Numbered from the stretch's first letter, positions 24,001 through 38,503 are shown. The stretch: 64,000 bases of DNA from Mercurialis annua (GCF_937616625.2 NC_065570.1:19306046-19370045); one strand, 5' to 3'. Notes: a model not told the origin generated them from the sequence alone. Program-made: numbers and translations.

Positions 24001-26429
24001 TCGTAACGTTTGTAAACGTTTAGCTTAAATTGCTAAAAAGATGAAACGGTTGGTTTTGTTTCGCAACGTTTATAAACGTTTGGCTTAAATCGCTAAAAAG
24101 GTGAAACGTTGGGATTTGTTTATTACCGTTTGTAAACGTTTGGCTTAAATCACTAAAAAAATGAAACGTTTGTATTTGTTTCGTAACCTTTAAAAACGTT
24201 TGGCTTAAATCGCTAAAAAGGGGAAACGTTTGGATTTGTTCCGTAACGTTTGTAAACGTTTGGCTTAGATCGCTAAAAAGGTGAAACGTTTGGATTTGTT
24301 TCATAACGTTTTAAACGTTTAGCTGAAATCGCTAAAATGGGGAAACATTTAAATTTGTTTCGTAACGTTTGGCTAAAATCGCTTAATAGGTGAAACGTTT
24401 GGTTTTGTTCCGTAACGTTTGTAAACGTTCCACTTAAATCGCTAAAAAGGTGAAATGTTTGGATTTGTTCGTAACGTTGGTAAACGTTGGGCATAAATTG
24501 CTAAAAAGGTGAAACACTTGGTTTTGTTTCATAACGTTTGTAAACGATTGACTTAAATTGCTAAAAAGGTGAAATGCTTGAATTTGTTTCGTAATGTTTG
24601 TAAACGTTTGGCTTAAATTGCTAAAAACGTGAAACTCTTGGATTTGTTTCCTAAGTTGATAAAGGTTTGGCTTACATTGCAAAAAAGGTGAAACATTTGG
24701 ATTTGTTTCATAACATTTGTAAACATTTGGCTTAAATAGCTAAAAAGGTGAAATGTTTGGATTTTTTCGTATCGTTTATAAACGTTTGGCTTAAATTGCT
24801 AAAAGGGGAAACGTTTGGATTTGTTTCGTAACGTTAGTAAACGTTTGTCTTAAATTGCTAAAAAGGTGAAACACTTGGATTTGTTTCGTAATGTTTGTAA
24901 ACGTTTTACTTACATTGCTAAAAAGGTTAAACATTTCAATTTGTTTCGTAGCGTTTGTAAACGTTTGGCTTAAATCTCTAAAAAGGTGAAACGTTTGGAT
25001 TTGTTTCATACCGTTTGTAAACGTTTGGCTTAAATTGCTAAAAAGGTGAAACGTTTGGATTTGTTTCCTAACGTTTGTCAACGTTTGGCTTAAATCGCTA
25101 AAAAGGTGAAACCTTTGGATTTGTTTCGTAACATCTGTAAACGTTTGGTTTAAATTGCTAAAAATGTGAATCGCTTGGATTGATTTCGTTACACTTGTAA
25201 ACGTTTGGCTTAAATCGCTAAAAAGACGAAACGTTTGGATTTATTTCGTAACGTTTGTAAACGTTTGGCTAAAATTGCTAAAAGGATGAAACGTTTGGAT
25301 TTGTTTTGTGACGTTTGGATTTGTTTCGTAACGTTTGTAAACGTCTGGCTTAAATCTCTAAAAAGGGGAAACGTTTGGATTTGTTTCATAACTTTTGTAA
25401 ACGTTTGGCTTAAATCGCTAAAAATGTGAAACGTTTCATTTGTTTCGTAACGTTTGTAAACGTTTAGCTTAAATTGCTAAAAAGGTGAAACGCTTGGATT
25501 TGTTTCGTATCGTTTGTAAACGTTTGGCTTAAATTGCAAAAAAGGTGAAACGTTTTGATTTGTTTCTTAACGGTTGTAAACGTTTGCCTTAAATCGCTAA
25601 AAAGGTGAAACTTTTAGATTTGTTTCGTAACTTTTATAAACGTTTGGGTTAAATCGCTAAAAAGGTGAAACATTGTGATTTGTTTCGTAACGCTTGTAAA
25701 TGTTTGGCTTAAATCGCTAAAAAGGTGAAACATTTGGATTTGTTTCGTAACGTTTGTAAACGTTTAGTTTAAATTTCTAAAAAGGTGAAACGTTTGTATT
25801 TGTTTCGTAACGTTTGTAAACGTTTGGCTTAAATTGCTAAAAGGTGAAACGTTTTGATTTGTTTCGAAAGGTTTGAAACTGTTTGGATTAAATCGCTAAA
25901 AAGGTGAAACGTTTAGATTTGTTTCGTAACGTTTGTAAACGTTTGGCTTAAATCGCTACAAAGGTGAAACGTTTGGATTTGTTTCGTAACGTTTGTAAAT
26001 GTTTGGCTTAAATCGCTAAAAAGGGGAAACATTTGGATTTGTTTCGTAATGTTTGTAAACGTTTGGCTTAGATTGCTAAAAAGGTGAAATGTTTGGATTT
26101 GTTTCGTAGCGTTTGTTAACGTTTGGCTTAGATCTCTAAAAAGGTGAAACGTTTGGATTTGTTTCGTACCGTTTGTAAACGTTTGACTTATATCGCTAAA
26201 AAGGTAAAATGTTTGTATTTGTTTCGTAACGTTTGTAAACTTTTGGCTTAAATTGCTAAAAAGGTAAAACACTTGGATTTATTCTGTAACGTTTTTAAAC
26301 ATTTGGCTTAAATTGCTAAAAAGGTGACATGTTGGGATTTGTTTTATAACGTTTGTAAACGTTTGGCTTAAATTACTAAAAAGATGAAATGCTTGGATTT
26401 GTTTCGGAACATTTGTAAACGTTTGGCTT
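21100..26429 (+). repeat. Satellite higher-order repeats, early units (about 2.46-2.52 kb)
   Basis: Two long units in the same variant order. CGTAACCTTTAAAAACG lies at 21661 and 24182 (2,521 bp apart). The unusual TTAATTTTCTAA monomer lies at 23967 and 26430 (2,463 bp apart). A monomer with a duplicated 20 bp, GTGACGTTTGGATTTG, lies near 22840 and 25306. These units are shorter than the 3.1-kb units to the right but share their markers. Confidence 0.8.
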
Positions 26430-29400
26430 AATTTTCTAAAAAGGTGAAACGCTTGGATTTGTTTCGTAACGTTTGTAAACGTTTGGCTTAAATTGCTAAA
26501 ATAATGAAACGGTTGGTTTTGTTTCGCAACGTTTGTAAAGGTTTGGTTTAAATCGCTAAAAATGTGAAACGTTTGGATTTAATTTGTAATGTTTTAAACG
26601 TTGGGTTTTGTTTCGTAACGTTTGTAAATGTTTGGCTTAAATCGCTAAAAATGGGAAACGTTTGTATTTGTTTAGTAACGTTTTAAATGTTTGGTTTTGT
26701 TTCGTAATGTTTGTAAACGTTTGGCTTAAATCGCTAAAAAGGGGAAACGCTTGGATTTGTTTCATAACGTTTTTAAACGTTTGGCTTAAATTGCTAAAAA
26801 GGCGAAACGTTTGGATTTGTTTCGTAACCTTTGTAAACGTTTGGCTAATATCGCTAAAAAGGTGAAACGCTTGGTTTTGTTTCGTAACATTTGTAAACGT
26901 TCAGCTTAATCGCTAAAAAGGTGAAACATTTAGATTAGTCCTTGTAAACGTTTAGCCTATATTGCTAGAAAGGTGAAACACTTGGATTTGTTTCGTAACA
27001 TTTGTAAACGTTTGGTTTAAATTGATAAAAAGGTAAAACGCTTGGATTTATTTCATAACGTTTGTAAACGTTTGGCTTAAATTGCTAGAAAGGTGAAACG
27101 CTTGGATTTGTTTCGTAACGTTTGTAAACGTTTGGCTTCAATTGCTTAAAAAGTGAAATATTCGGATTTGTTTCGTATCCTTTGTAAACATTTGACTTAA
27201 ATAGCTGAAAATGTGACATGTTTGAATTTGTTTTATTACATTTGTAAACGTTTGGCTTAAATTGCTAAAAATGTGAAACACTTGAATTTGTTTTATAGCG
27301 TTTGTAAACGTTTGGCCTAAATTGCGAAAAAGGTGAAACTCTTAGATTTGTTTCGTAACGTTTGTAAACGTTTGGCTTACATTGCTAAAAAGGGGAAACG
27401 TTTGGATTTGTTTTGTAGCGTTTTTAAACGTTTGCATTAATTCGCTAAAAGGGGGAAACACTTGGATTTGTTTTTGTAGTGTTTGTAAACGTCTAGCTTA
27501 AATCGCTAAAAAGGTGAAATGTTTGGATTTGTCTCGTAACGTTTGTAAACGTTTGACTTAATTTGCTAAAAAGGTGAAACGCTTGGATTTGTTTCGTATT
27601 GTTTGTAAACGTCTGGCTTAAATCGCTAAAAAGGTGAAACGCTTAGATTTGTTTCGTAACGTTTGTAAACGTTTGGCTTACATTGCTAAAAAGGGGAAAC
27701 GTTTGGTTTTGTTTCATAACGTTTGTAAACGTTCGGCTTAAATCGCTAAAAAGGTGAAACGTTTGGATTTGTTTCGTAACGTTTGGCTTAAATTGCTAAA
27801 AAGGTGAAACGCTTGGAATTGTTTCGTAATGTTTGTAAACATTTGACTTAAATTGCTAAAAAGGTGAAATGTTTGGATTTGTCTTGTAACGTTTGTAAAC
27901 GTTTGGCTTAAATTACTAAAAGGTGAAATGCTTGGATTTGTATCGGAACGTGTGTAAACGTTTGGCTTAAATTGCTAAAAAGGTGAATAGCTTGGATTTG
28001 TTTCGTAACGTTTGTAAATGTTTGGCTTAAATTTCTAAAAAGGTAAAACATTTGGATTTGTTCCATAACATTTGTAAACATTTAGCTTAAATCGCTAAAA
28101 AGGTGAAACATTTGGATTTTTTTTGTAACGTTTGTAAACATTTTGCTTAAATCGCTAAAAAGGTGAATCGTTTGGATTTGTTTCGAAACGTTTGCAAACA
28201 TTTGGCTTCAATGCTAAAAAGGTTAAACTTTTGGATTTGTTTCGTAACATTTGTAAACGTTTGGCATAAATCGCTAAGAAGGTGAAATGTTTAGATTTGT
28301 TTCGCAACGTTATAAACGTTTGGCTTATATCGCTAATACGGGGAAACATTTCGATTTGTTTCATAACATTAGTAAACATTTGGCCTAAATTGCTAAAAAG
28401 GGGAAATGTTTGGTTTTGTTTCTTAACGTTTGTAAACATTCGGCTTAAATAGCTAAAAAGGTGAAATGTTTGGATTTCTTTCGTATTTTTTGTAAACGAT
28501 TGGCTTAAATTGCTAAATAGGTGAAACGCTTGGATTTGTTTCGTAACATTTGTAAACGTTTGGCTTAAAATACTAAAAAGGTGAAACGCTTGGATTTGTT
28601 TCCGAAACGTTTATAAACGTTTGGCTTAAATTGCAAAAAAGGTGAATCGCTTAGATTTGTTTCGTAGCGTTTGTAAACGTTTGGCTTAAATTGCTTAAAA
28701 GGTGAAATGCTTGGTTTTGTTTCGTAATGTTTGTAAAGGTTTGGCTTAAATCGCTAAAAATGTGAAACGTTTGGATTTTTTTCGTAACGTTTCAAACGTT
28801 TTGTTTTGTTTCGTAACGTTTGGCTAAAATCGCTAAAAAGGGGAAACGTTTGGATTTGTTTTGTAACGTTTGTAAACGTTTGGCTTAAATCGCTATAAAG
28901 GCGAAACGTTTGGATTTGTTTCGTAACGTTTGTAAACGTTTGGCTTAAATCGCTAAAAAGGTGAAACGTTTGGATTTGTTTCGTAACGTTTGTAAATGTT
29001 TTGCTTAAATCGCTAAAAAGGTTAAATGTTTGGATTTGTTTCGTATCGTTTGTAAACGTTTGGCTTAAACCGCTAAGAAGGTGAAACGTTTGGATTTGTT
29101 TCGGAACACTTGTAAATGTTTGGCTTACATTACTAAAGGTGAAACGCTTGGATTTGTTTCGCAACGTTTGTAAACGTTTGGCTTCAATTGTTAAAAAGGT
29201 AAGACGCTTGGATTTGTTTCGTAACGTTTGTAAACGTTTGGCTTAAATTGCTAAAAAGGTGAAATGTTTGGATTTGTTTCGTAACGTTTGTAAACGTTTG
29301 TCTTATATCGCTAAAAAGTAAAAACGTTTAGATTTACTTCGTAACGTTTGTAAACGTTTGGCTTAAATAGCTAAAAACGTGAAATGTTTGGATTTGTTTC

Positions 29401-32219
29401 GTTACCTTTGTAAATGTTTGGATTAAATCGCTAAAAAGGTGAAATGTTTAGATTTGTTTCGTAACGTTTGTAAACGTTTGGCTTAAATCGCTAAAAAGGG
29501 GAAACATTTGGATTTGTTTCGTAATGTTTGTAAACGTTTGGCTTACATTGCTAAAAAGGTGAAATGTTTGGATTTGTTTCGTAGCGTTTGTTAACGTTTG
29601 GCTTAAATCTCTAAAAAGGGGAAACGTTTGGATTTGTTTCGTACCGTTCGTAAACGTTTGGCTTATATCGCTAAAAAGGTAAAATTTTTGGATTTGTTTC
29701 GTAATGTTTGTAAACTTTTGGCTTAAATTGCTAAAAAGGTGAAACTCTTGTATTTATTTCGTAACGTTTTTAAACATTTGGCTTAAATTGCTAAAAAGGT
29801 GACATGTTGGGATTTGTTTTGTAACGTTTGTAAACGTTTGGCTTAAATTACTAAAAAGGTGAAATGCTTGGATTTGTTTCGGAACATTTGTAAACGTTTG
29901 GATTTGTTTCGTAGCGTTTATAAACGTTTGGCTTAAATCGTTAAAAAGGTGAAACATTTGGATTTGTTTCGTACCGTTTGTAAACGTTTGGCTTAAATCA
30001 CTAAAAAGATGAAACATTTATATTTGTTTCGTAACCTTTAAAAACGTTTGGCTTAAATCGCTAAAAAGGGGAAACGTTTGGATTTGTTCCGTAACGTTTG
30101 TAAACGTTTGGCTTAGATCGGTAAAAAGGTGAAACGTTTGGATTTGTTTCATAAAGTTTTAAACGTTGAGCTGAAATCGCTAAAATGTGGAAACATTTAA
30201 ATTTTTTTCGTAACGTTTGGCTAAAATCGCTTAATAGGTAAAATGTTTGGTTTTGTTCCGTAACGTTTGTAAACGTTCCACTTAAATCGCTATAAACGTG
30301 AAATAATTGGATTTTTTTCGTAACCTTGGTAAACGTTTGACATAAATTGCTAAAAAGGTGAAACGCTTGGATTTGTTTTGTAACGTTGATAAAGGTTTGG
30401 CTTAAATTGCTAAAAAGGTGAAACATTTGGATTTGTTTCATAACATTTGTTAACATTTGGCTTAAATAGCTCAAAAGGTGAAATGTTTGGATTTTTTCGT
30501 AACCTTTATAAATGTTTGGCTTAAATTGCTAAAAAAGGGAAACGCTTGGATTTGTTTCGTAACGTTTGTAAACGTTTTTCTTAAATTGCTAAAAAGGTGA
30601 AACGCTTGGATTTGTTTCGTAATATTTGTAAACGTTTTACTTACATTGCTAAAAAGGTTAAAGGTTTCGATTTGTTTCGTAGCGTTTGTAAACGTTTGGC
30701 TTAAATCTCTAAAAAGGTGAAACGTTTGGATTTGTTTCGTACCGTTTGGAAACGTTTGGTTTAAATTTCTAAAAAGGGGAAACGTTTTGATTTGTTTCCT
30801 AACGTGTGTAAACGTTTTGCTTAAATCGATAAAAAGGTGAAACCTTTGGATTTGTTTTGTAACATCTGTAAACGTTTGGTTTAAATTGCTAAAAATGTGA
30901 AACGCTTGGATTTATTTCGTTACGTTTGTAAACGTTTGGCTTAAATTGCTAAAAAGGTTAAACGCTTGGATTTGTTTCGTAACATTTGTAAAAGTTTGGC
31001 TTAAATCGCTAAAAAGACGAAACGTTTGGATTTATTTCATAACGTTTGTAAACGTTTGGCTTAAATTGCTAAAAGGATGAGACGTTTGGATTTGTTTCGT
31101 GACTTTTGGATTTGTTTCGTAACGTTTGTAAACGTCTGGCTTAAATCGCTAAAAAGGGAAAACTTTCGGATTTGTTTCGTAACTTTTGTAAACGTTTGGC
31201 TTAAATCCCTAAAAATGTGAAACGTTTCATTTGTTTCGTAACGTTTGTAAACGTTTAGCTTAAATTGCTAAAAAGGTGAAACGCCTGGATTTGTTTCGTG
31301 TCGTTTGTAAACGTTTGGCTTAAATTGCTAAAAAGGGAAACGTTTTGATTTGTTTCATAATTGTTGTAAACGTTTGGCTTAAATCGTTAAAAAGGTGAAA
31401 CTTTTAGATTTGTTTCGTAACTTTCATAAACGTTTGTCTTAAATCGCTAAAAAGGTGAATCAATGTGATTTGTTTCGTAACGCTTGTAAATGTTTGGCTT
31501 AAATCACTAAAAAGGTGAAACATTTGGATTTGTTTCGTACCGTTTGTAAACGTTTGGTTTAAATTTCTAAAAAGGTGAAACGTTTGTATTTGTTTCGTAA
31601 CGTTTGTAAACGTTTGGCTTAAATTGATAAAAAGGTGAAACGTTTTGATTTGTTTCGAAAGGTTTGTAACTGTTTGGCTAAAATCGCTAAAAAGGTGAAA
31701 CGTTTAGATTTGTTTCGTAACATTTGTAAACGTTTGGCTTAAATCGCTACAAAGGTGAAATGTTTGGATTTGTTTCGTAACGTTTGTGAATGTTTGGCTT
31801 ACATCGCGAAACAGGGGAAACATTTGGATTTGTTTTGTAATGTTAGTAAACTTTTGGCTTACATTGCTAAAAAGGGGAAATGTTTGGATTTGTTTCGTAG
31901 CATTTGTAAACGTTTGGCTTAGATCTCTAAAAAGGTGAAACATTTGGATTTGTTTCGTACCGTTTGTAAACGTTTGGCTTATATCGCTAAAAAGGTAAAA
32001 TGTTTGGATTTGTTTCTTTACGTTTGTAAACTTTATGCTTAAATTGCTAAAAAGGTGAAACGCTTGGATTTATTTCGTTACGTTTTTAAACATTTGGCAT
32101 AAATTGCTAAAAAGGTGACATGTTGGGATTTTTTTGTAACGTTTGTAAACGTTTGGCTTAAATTACTAAAATGGTGAAATGCTTGGATTTGTTTCGGAAC
32201 ATTTGTAAACGTTTGGCTT
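26430..32219 (+). repeat. Composite higher-order unit, 5,790 bp
   Basis: Bounded by consecutive TTAATTTTCTAA markers. Relative to its 3.1-kb neighbours it carries about 2.6 kb extra, including the 27.70-29.22 kb block whose partner is at 17.2-18.7 kb. After about 29.3 kb it resumes the order seen in the early and later units. Confidence 0.75.
27700..29220 (+). repeat. Segmental duplicate shared with 17.18-18.66 kb
   Basis: Partner of the block at 17180-18655, with GTGAATAGCTTGG at 27983 and CCGCTAAGAAGG at 29070. It sits inside the composite unit and is missing from later 3.1-kb units. Confidence 0.8.
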
Positions 32220-35200
32220 AATTTTCTAAAAAGGTGACACGCTTGGATTTGTTTCGTAATGTTTGTAAACGTTTGGCTTAAATTGTTAAAAAGATAAAAC
32301 AGTTGGTTTTGTTTCGCAACGTTTGTAAAGATTTGGTTTAAATCGCTAAAAATTGTGAAACGTTTGGATTTAATTTGTAACGTTTAAAACGTTTGGTTTT
32401 GTTTCGTAACGTTTGTGAATGTTTGGCTTAAATCGCTAAAAATGTGAAACGTTTGGATTTTTTTAGTAACGTTTTAAACGTTTGGTTTTGTTTTGTAATG
32501 TTTGTAAACGTTTGGCTTAAATCGCTAAAAAGGGGAAACGCTTGGATTTGTTTCATTACGTTTTTAAACGTTTGGCTTAAATTGCTAAATAGGCGAAACG
32601 TTTGGATTTGTTTCGTAACGTTTGTAAACGTTTGGCTAAAATCGCTAAACAGGTGAAACGTTTGGTTTTGTTTCGTAACATTTGTAAACGCTCGGCTTAA
32701 TCGCTAAAAAGGTGAAATATTTGGATTTGTTTCTTGTAAACGTTTAGCCTATATTGCTAGAAAGGTGAAACACTTGGATTTGTTTCGTAACACTTGTAAA
32801 CGTTTGGCTTAAATTGCTAAAAAGGAGAAACGCTTGGATTTTTTTCGCAACTTTTGTAAAATTTTTTCTTAAATTGCTAAAAAGGTGAGACGTTTGGATT
32901 TGTTTCGTAGCGTTTATAAACGTTTGGCTTAAATCGCTAAAAAGGTGAAGCGTTTTGATTTTTTTCGTACCGTTTGTAAACGTTTGGCTTAAATAACTAA
33001 AAAGATGAAACATTTGTATTTGTTTCGTAACCTTTAAAAATGTTTGGCTTAAATCGCTAAAAAGGGGAAACGTTTGGATTTGTTCCGTAACGTTTGTAAA
33101 CGTTTGGCTTAGATCGCGAAAAAGGTGAAACGTTTGGATTTGTTTCATAAAGTTTTAAACGTTTAGCTGAAATCGCTAAAATGGGGAAACATTTAAATTT
33201 TTTTCGTAACGTTTGGCTAAAATCGCTTAATATGTGAAACGTTTGGTTTTGTTCCGTAACGTTTGGCTAAAATCGCTTAATATGTGAAACGTTTGGTTTT
33301 GTTCCGTAACGTTTGTAAACGTTCCACTTAAATTGCTAAAAACGTGAAATAATTGGATTTGTTTCGTAACGTTGGTAAACGTTTGACATAAATTGCTAAA
33401 AAGGTGAAACACTTGGTATTGTTTCATAACCTTTGTAAACGTTTGGCTTAAATTGCTAAAAAGGTGAAATGGTTGGATTTGTTTCGTAATGTTTGTAAAC
33501 GTTTGGCTTATATTGCTAAAAAGGTGAAACAGTTGGATTTGTTTCGCAACGTTGATAAAGGTTTGGCTTAAATTGCTAAAAAGGTGAAACATTTGGATTT
33601 GTTTCATAACATTTGTAAACATTTGGCTTAAATAGCTAAAAAGGTGAAATGTTTGGATTTTTTCGTAACGTTTATAAAAGTTTGGCTTAAATTCCTAAAA
33701 AAGGGAAACGCTTGGATTTGTTTCGTAACGTTTGTAAACGTTTGTCTTAAATTGCTAAAAAGGTGAAACGCTTGGATTTGTTTCGTAATATTTGTAAACG
33801 TTTTACTTACATTGCTAAAAAGGTTAAACGTTTCGATTTGTTTCGTAGCGTTTGTAAAGGTTTGGCTTAAATCTCTAAAAAGGTGAAACGTTTGGATTTG
33901 TTTTGTACAGTTTGTAAACGTTTGGCTTAGATTTCTAAAAAGGGAAAACGTTTGGATTTGTTTCCTAATGTGTGTAAACGTTTGGCTTAAATCGCTAAAA
34001 AGGTGAAACCTTTGGATTTGTTTCGTAACATCTGTAAACGTTTGGTTTAAATTGCTAAAAATGTGAAAGGCTTGGATTTATTTCATTACGTTTGTAAACG
34101 TTTGGCTTAAATTGCTAAAAGGTGAAACGCATGGATTTGTTTCGTAATGTTTGTAAACGTTTGGCTTAAATCGCTAAAAAGACGAAACGTTTGGATTTAT
34201 TTCGTAACGTTTGTAAACGTTTGACTTAAATTGCTAAAAGGATGAGATGTTTGGATTTGTTTCGTTACGTTTGGATTTGTTTCGTAACGTTTGTAAACGT
34301 CTGGCTTAACTCGCTAAAAAGGGGAAACTTTTGGATTTGTTTCGTAACTTTTGTAAACGTTTGGCTTAAATCCATTAAAATGGGAAACGTTTCATTTGTT
34401 TCGTAACGTTTGTAAACGTTTAGCTTAAATTGCTAAAAAGGTGAAACGCATGGATTTGTTTCGTATCGTTTGTAAACGTTTGGCTTAAATTGCTAAAAAG
34501 GTGAAACTTTTTGATTTGTTTCATATTGGTTGTAAACGTTTGGCCTTAATCGCTAAAAAGGTGAAACTTTTAGTTTTGTTTCGTAACTTTTATAAACGTT
34601 TGGCTTAAATCGCTAAAAAGGTGAAACATTGTGATTAGTTTCGTAACGCTTGTAAATGTTTGGCTTAAATCGCTAAAAAGGTGAAACATTTGGATTTGTT
34701 TCGTAACGTTTCTAAACGTTTGGATTAAATTTCTAAAAAGGTGAAACGTTTGTATTTGTTTCGTATCGTTTGTAAACGTTTGGCTTAAATTACTAAAAAG
34801 GTGAAACGTTTTGATTTGTTTCGAAAGGTTTGTAACTGTTTGGCTTAAATCGCTAAAAAGGTGAAACGTTTAGATTTGTTTCGTAACGTTTGTAAACGTT
34901 TGGCTTAAATCGCTACAAAGATGAAATGTTTGGATTTGTTTCGTAACGTTTGTAAATTTTTGGCTTAAATCGCTAAAAAGGGGAAACATTTGGATTTGTT
35001 TCGTAATGTTTGTAAACTTTTGGCTTACATTGCTAAAAAGGTGAAATGTTTGGATTTGTTTCGTAGAATTTGTAAACGTTTGGCTTAGATCTCTAAAAAG
35101 GTGAAACTTTTTGATTTGTTTCGTACCGTTTGTAAACGTTTGGCTTATATCGCTAAAAAGGTAAAATGTTTGGATTTGTTTCTTAACGTTTGTAAACTTT

Positions 35201-35385
35201 TGGCTTAAATTGCTAAAAAGGTGAAAGCTTGGATTTATTTCGTAACGTTTTTAAACATTTGGCTTAAATTGCTAAAAAGGTGACATGTTGGGATTTGTTT
35301 TGTAACGTTTGTAAACGTTTGGCTTAAATTACTAAAAAGGTCAAATGCTTGGATTTGTTTCGTAACATTTGTAAACGTTTGGCTT
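32220..35385 (+). repeat. HOR-1 unit a, 3,166 bp
   Basis: From one TTAATTTTCTAA marker to the next. The independent marker CGTAACCTTTAAAAACG gives the same step (33026 to 36192, 3,166 bp). It contains a tandem pair of 50-bp monomers at 33211-33310, not seen in the other units. Confidence 0.85.
33211..33310 (+). repeat. Exact tandem pair of a 50-bp short monomer
   Basis: The 50-bp unit starting GTTTGGCTAAAATCGC at 33211 is repeated exactly at 33261. It lacks the decamer GTTTGTAAAC of the standard monomer. Other copies of this higher-order unit have it once, so it is a recent local duplication. Confidence 0.9.
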
Positions 35386-38300
35386 AATTTTCTAATAAGG
35401 TGAAACGCTTGGATTTGTTTCGTAATGTTTGTAAACGTTTGGCTTAAATTGCTAAAAAGATAAAACGGTTGGTTTTGTTTCGCAACGTTTGTAAAGGTTT
35501 GGTTTAAATCACTAAAAAATGTGAAACGTTTGGATTTAATTTGTAATGTTTTAAACTTTGGGTTTTGTTTCGTAACGTTTGTAAATGTTTGGCTTAAATC
35601 GCTAAAAATGTGAAACGTTTGGATTTGTTTAGTAACGTTTTAAACGTTTGGTTTTGTTTCGTAATGTTTGTAAACGTTTGGCTTAAATCGCTAAAAAGGG
35701 GAAACGCTTGGATTTGTTTCATAACGTTTTTAAACGTCTGGCTTAAATTGCTAAATAGGCGAAATTTTTGGATTTGTTTCGTAACGTTTGTAAACGTTTG
35801 GCTAAAATCGCTAAAAATGTGAAACGTTTGGTTTTGTTTCGTAACATTTGTAAACGCTCGGATTAATCGCTAAAAAGGTGAAATATTTGGATTTGTTTCT
35901 TGTAAACGTTTAGCATGTATTGCTAGAAAGGTGAAACACTTGGATTTATTTCGTAACACTTGTAAACGTTTGGCTTAAATTGCTAAAAAGGAGAAACGCT
36001 TGGATTTTTTCCGCAACGTTTGTAAACATTTTTCTTAAATTGCTAAAAAGGTGAAACGTTTGGATTTGTTTCGTAGCGTTTGTAAACGTTTGGCTTAAAT
36101 CGCTAAAAAGGTGAAACGTTTGGATTTGTTTCGTACCGTTTGTAAACGTTTGGCTTAAATCACTAAAAAGATGAAACGTTTGTATTTGTTTCGTAACCTT
36201 TAAAAACGTTTGGCTTAAATCGCTAAAAAGGGGAAACGTTTTGATTTGTTCCGTAACATTTGTAAACGTTTGGCTTAGATCGCTAAAAAGGTGAAACGTT
36301 TGGATTTGTTTCATAAAGTTTTAAACGTTTAGCTGAAATCGCTAAAATGGGGAAACATTTAAATTTTTTTCGTAACGTTTGGCTAAAATCGCTTAATATG
36401 TGAAACATTTGGTTTTGTTCCGTAACGTTTGTAAACGTTCCACTTAAATTGCATAAAACGTGAAATAATTGGATTTGTTTCGTAATGTTGGTAAACGTTT
36501 GACATAAATTGCTAAAAAGGTGAAACACTTGGATTTGTTTCATAACCTTTGTAAACGTTTGGCTTAAATTACTAAAAAGGTGAAATGCTTGGATTTATTT
36601 AGTAATGTTTGTAAACGAGTGGCTTAAATTGCTAAAAAGGTGAAACGCTTGGATTTGTTTCGTAACGTTGATAAAGGTTTGGCTTAAATTGCTAAAAAGG
36701 TGAAACATTTGGATTTGTTTCATAACATTTGTAAACATTTGGCTTAAATAGCTAAAAAGGTGAAATGTTTGGATTTTTTCGTAACGTTTATAAACGTTTG
36801 GCTTAAATTGCTAAAAGAGGGAAACGCTTGGATTTGTTTCGTAACGTTTCTAAACGTTTGTCTTAAATTGCTAAAAAGGTTAAACGCTTGGATTTGTTTC
36901 GTAATATTTGTAAACGTTTTACTTACATTGCTAAAAAAAGTTAAACGTTTCGATTTGTTTCGTAGCGTTTGTAAACGCTTGGCTTAAATCTCTAAAAAGG
37001 TGAAATGTTTGGATTTGTTTCGTACCGTTTGTAAACGTTTGGCTTATATTTCTAATAAGGGGAAACGTTTGGATTTGTTTCCTAACGTGTGTAAACGTTT
37101 GCCTTAAATTGCTAAAAAGGTGAAACCTTTGGATTTGTTCGTAACATCTGTAAACGTTTGGTTTAAATTGCTAAAAATGTGTAACGCTTAGATTTATTTC
37201 GTTACGTTTGTAAACGTTTGGCTTAAATTGCTAAAAAGGTGAAACGCTTGGATTTGTTTCGTAATGTTTGTAAACGTTTGGCTTAATTCGCTAAAAAGAC
37301 GAAACGTTTGGATTTATTTCGTAACGTCTGTAAATTTTTGGCTTAAATTGCTAAAAAGATGAGACGTTTGGATTTGTTTCGTGACGTTTGGATTTGTTTC
37401 GTAACTTTTGTAAACGTTTGGCTTAAATCCCTAAAAATGGGAAACGTTTCATTTGTTTCGTAACGTTTGTAAACGTTTAGCTTAAATTGCTAAAAAGGTG
37501 AAACGCCTGGATTTGTTTCGTATCGTTTGTAAACGTTTAGCTTAAATTGCTAAAAAGGTGAAACGCCTGGATTTGTTTCGTATCGTTTGTAAACGTTTGG
37601 CTTAAATTGCCAAAAAGGTGAAACGTTGTGATTAATTTCATAATGGTTGTAAACGTTTGGTCTAAATCGCTAAAAAGGTGAAACTTTTAGATTTGTTTCG
37701 TAACTTTTATAAACGTTTGGCTTATATCACTAAAAAGGTGAAACATTGTGATTTGTTTCGTAACCCTTGTAAATGTTTGGCTTAAATCGCTAAAAAGGTT
37801 AAACATTTGGATTTGTTTCGTAACGTTTGTAAACGTTTGGTTTAAATTTCTAAAAAGGTGAAACGTTTGTATTTGTTTCGTAGCGTTTGTAAACGTTAGG
37901 CTTAAATTGCTAAAAAGGTGAAACATTTTGATTTGTTTCGAAAGGTTTGTAACTGTTTGGCTTAAATCGCTAAAAAGGTGAAACGTTTAGATTTGTTTCG
38001 TAACGTTTGTAAACGTTTGGCTTAAATCGCTACAAAGATGAAATGATTGGATTTTTTTCGTAACGTTTGTAAATGTTTGGCTTAAATCGCTAAAAAGGGG
38101 AAAAATTTGGATTTGTTTCGTAATGTTTGTAAACTTTTGGCTTACATTGCTAAAAAGGTGAAATGTTTGGATTTGTTTCGTAGCATTTGTAAATGTTTGG
38201 CTTAGATCTCTAAAAAGGTGAAACATTTGGATTTGTTTCGTACCGTTTGTAAACGTTTGACTTATATAGCTAAAAAGGTAAAATGTTTGTATTTGTTTCT

Positions 38301-38503
38301 TATCGTTTGTAAACTTTTGGCTTAAATTGCTAAAAAGGTGAAACGCTTGGATTTATTTCGTAACGTTTTTAAACATTTGGCTTAAATTACTAAAAAGGTG
38401 ACATGTTGGGATTTGTATTGTAACATTTGTAAACGTTTGGCTTAAATTACTAAAAAGGTGAAATGCTTGGATTTGTTTCGGAACATTTGTAAACGTTTGG
38501 CTT
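35386..38503 (+). repeat. HOR-1 unit b, 3,118 bp
   Basis: Same variant order as unit a. The marker pair CGTAACCTTTAAAAACG (36192) and its variant CGTAACCTATAAAAACG (39310) confirms the 3,118-bp step. It differs from unit a mainly by loss of the extra 50-bp copy. Confidence 0.85.

Noticed and set aside
17387..24682. Many minus-strand open frames of 60-144 codons with FHLFS..QTFTNVTKQ repeats, here and elsewhere in the array
   Set aside because: They follow directly from a 60-bp tandem repeat without a stop in one frame. Their ends are set by random mutations, and there is no promoter, intron or start context, so they are not genes.
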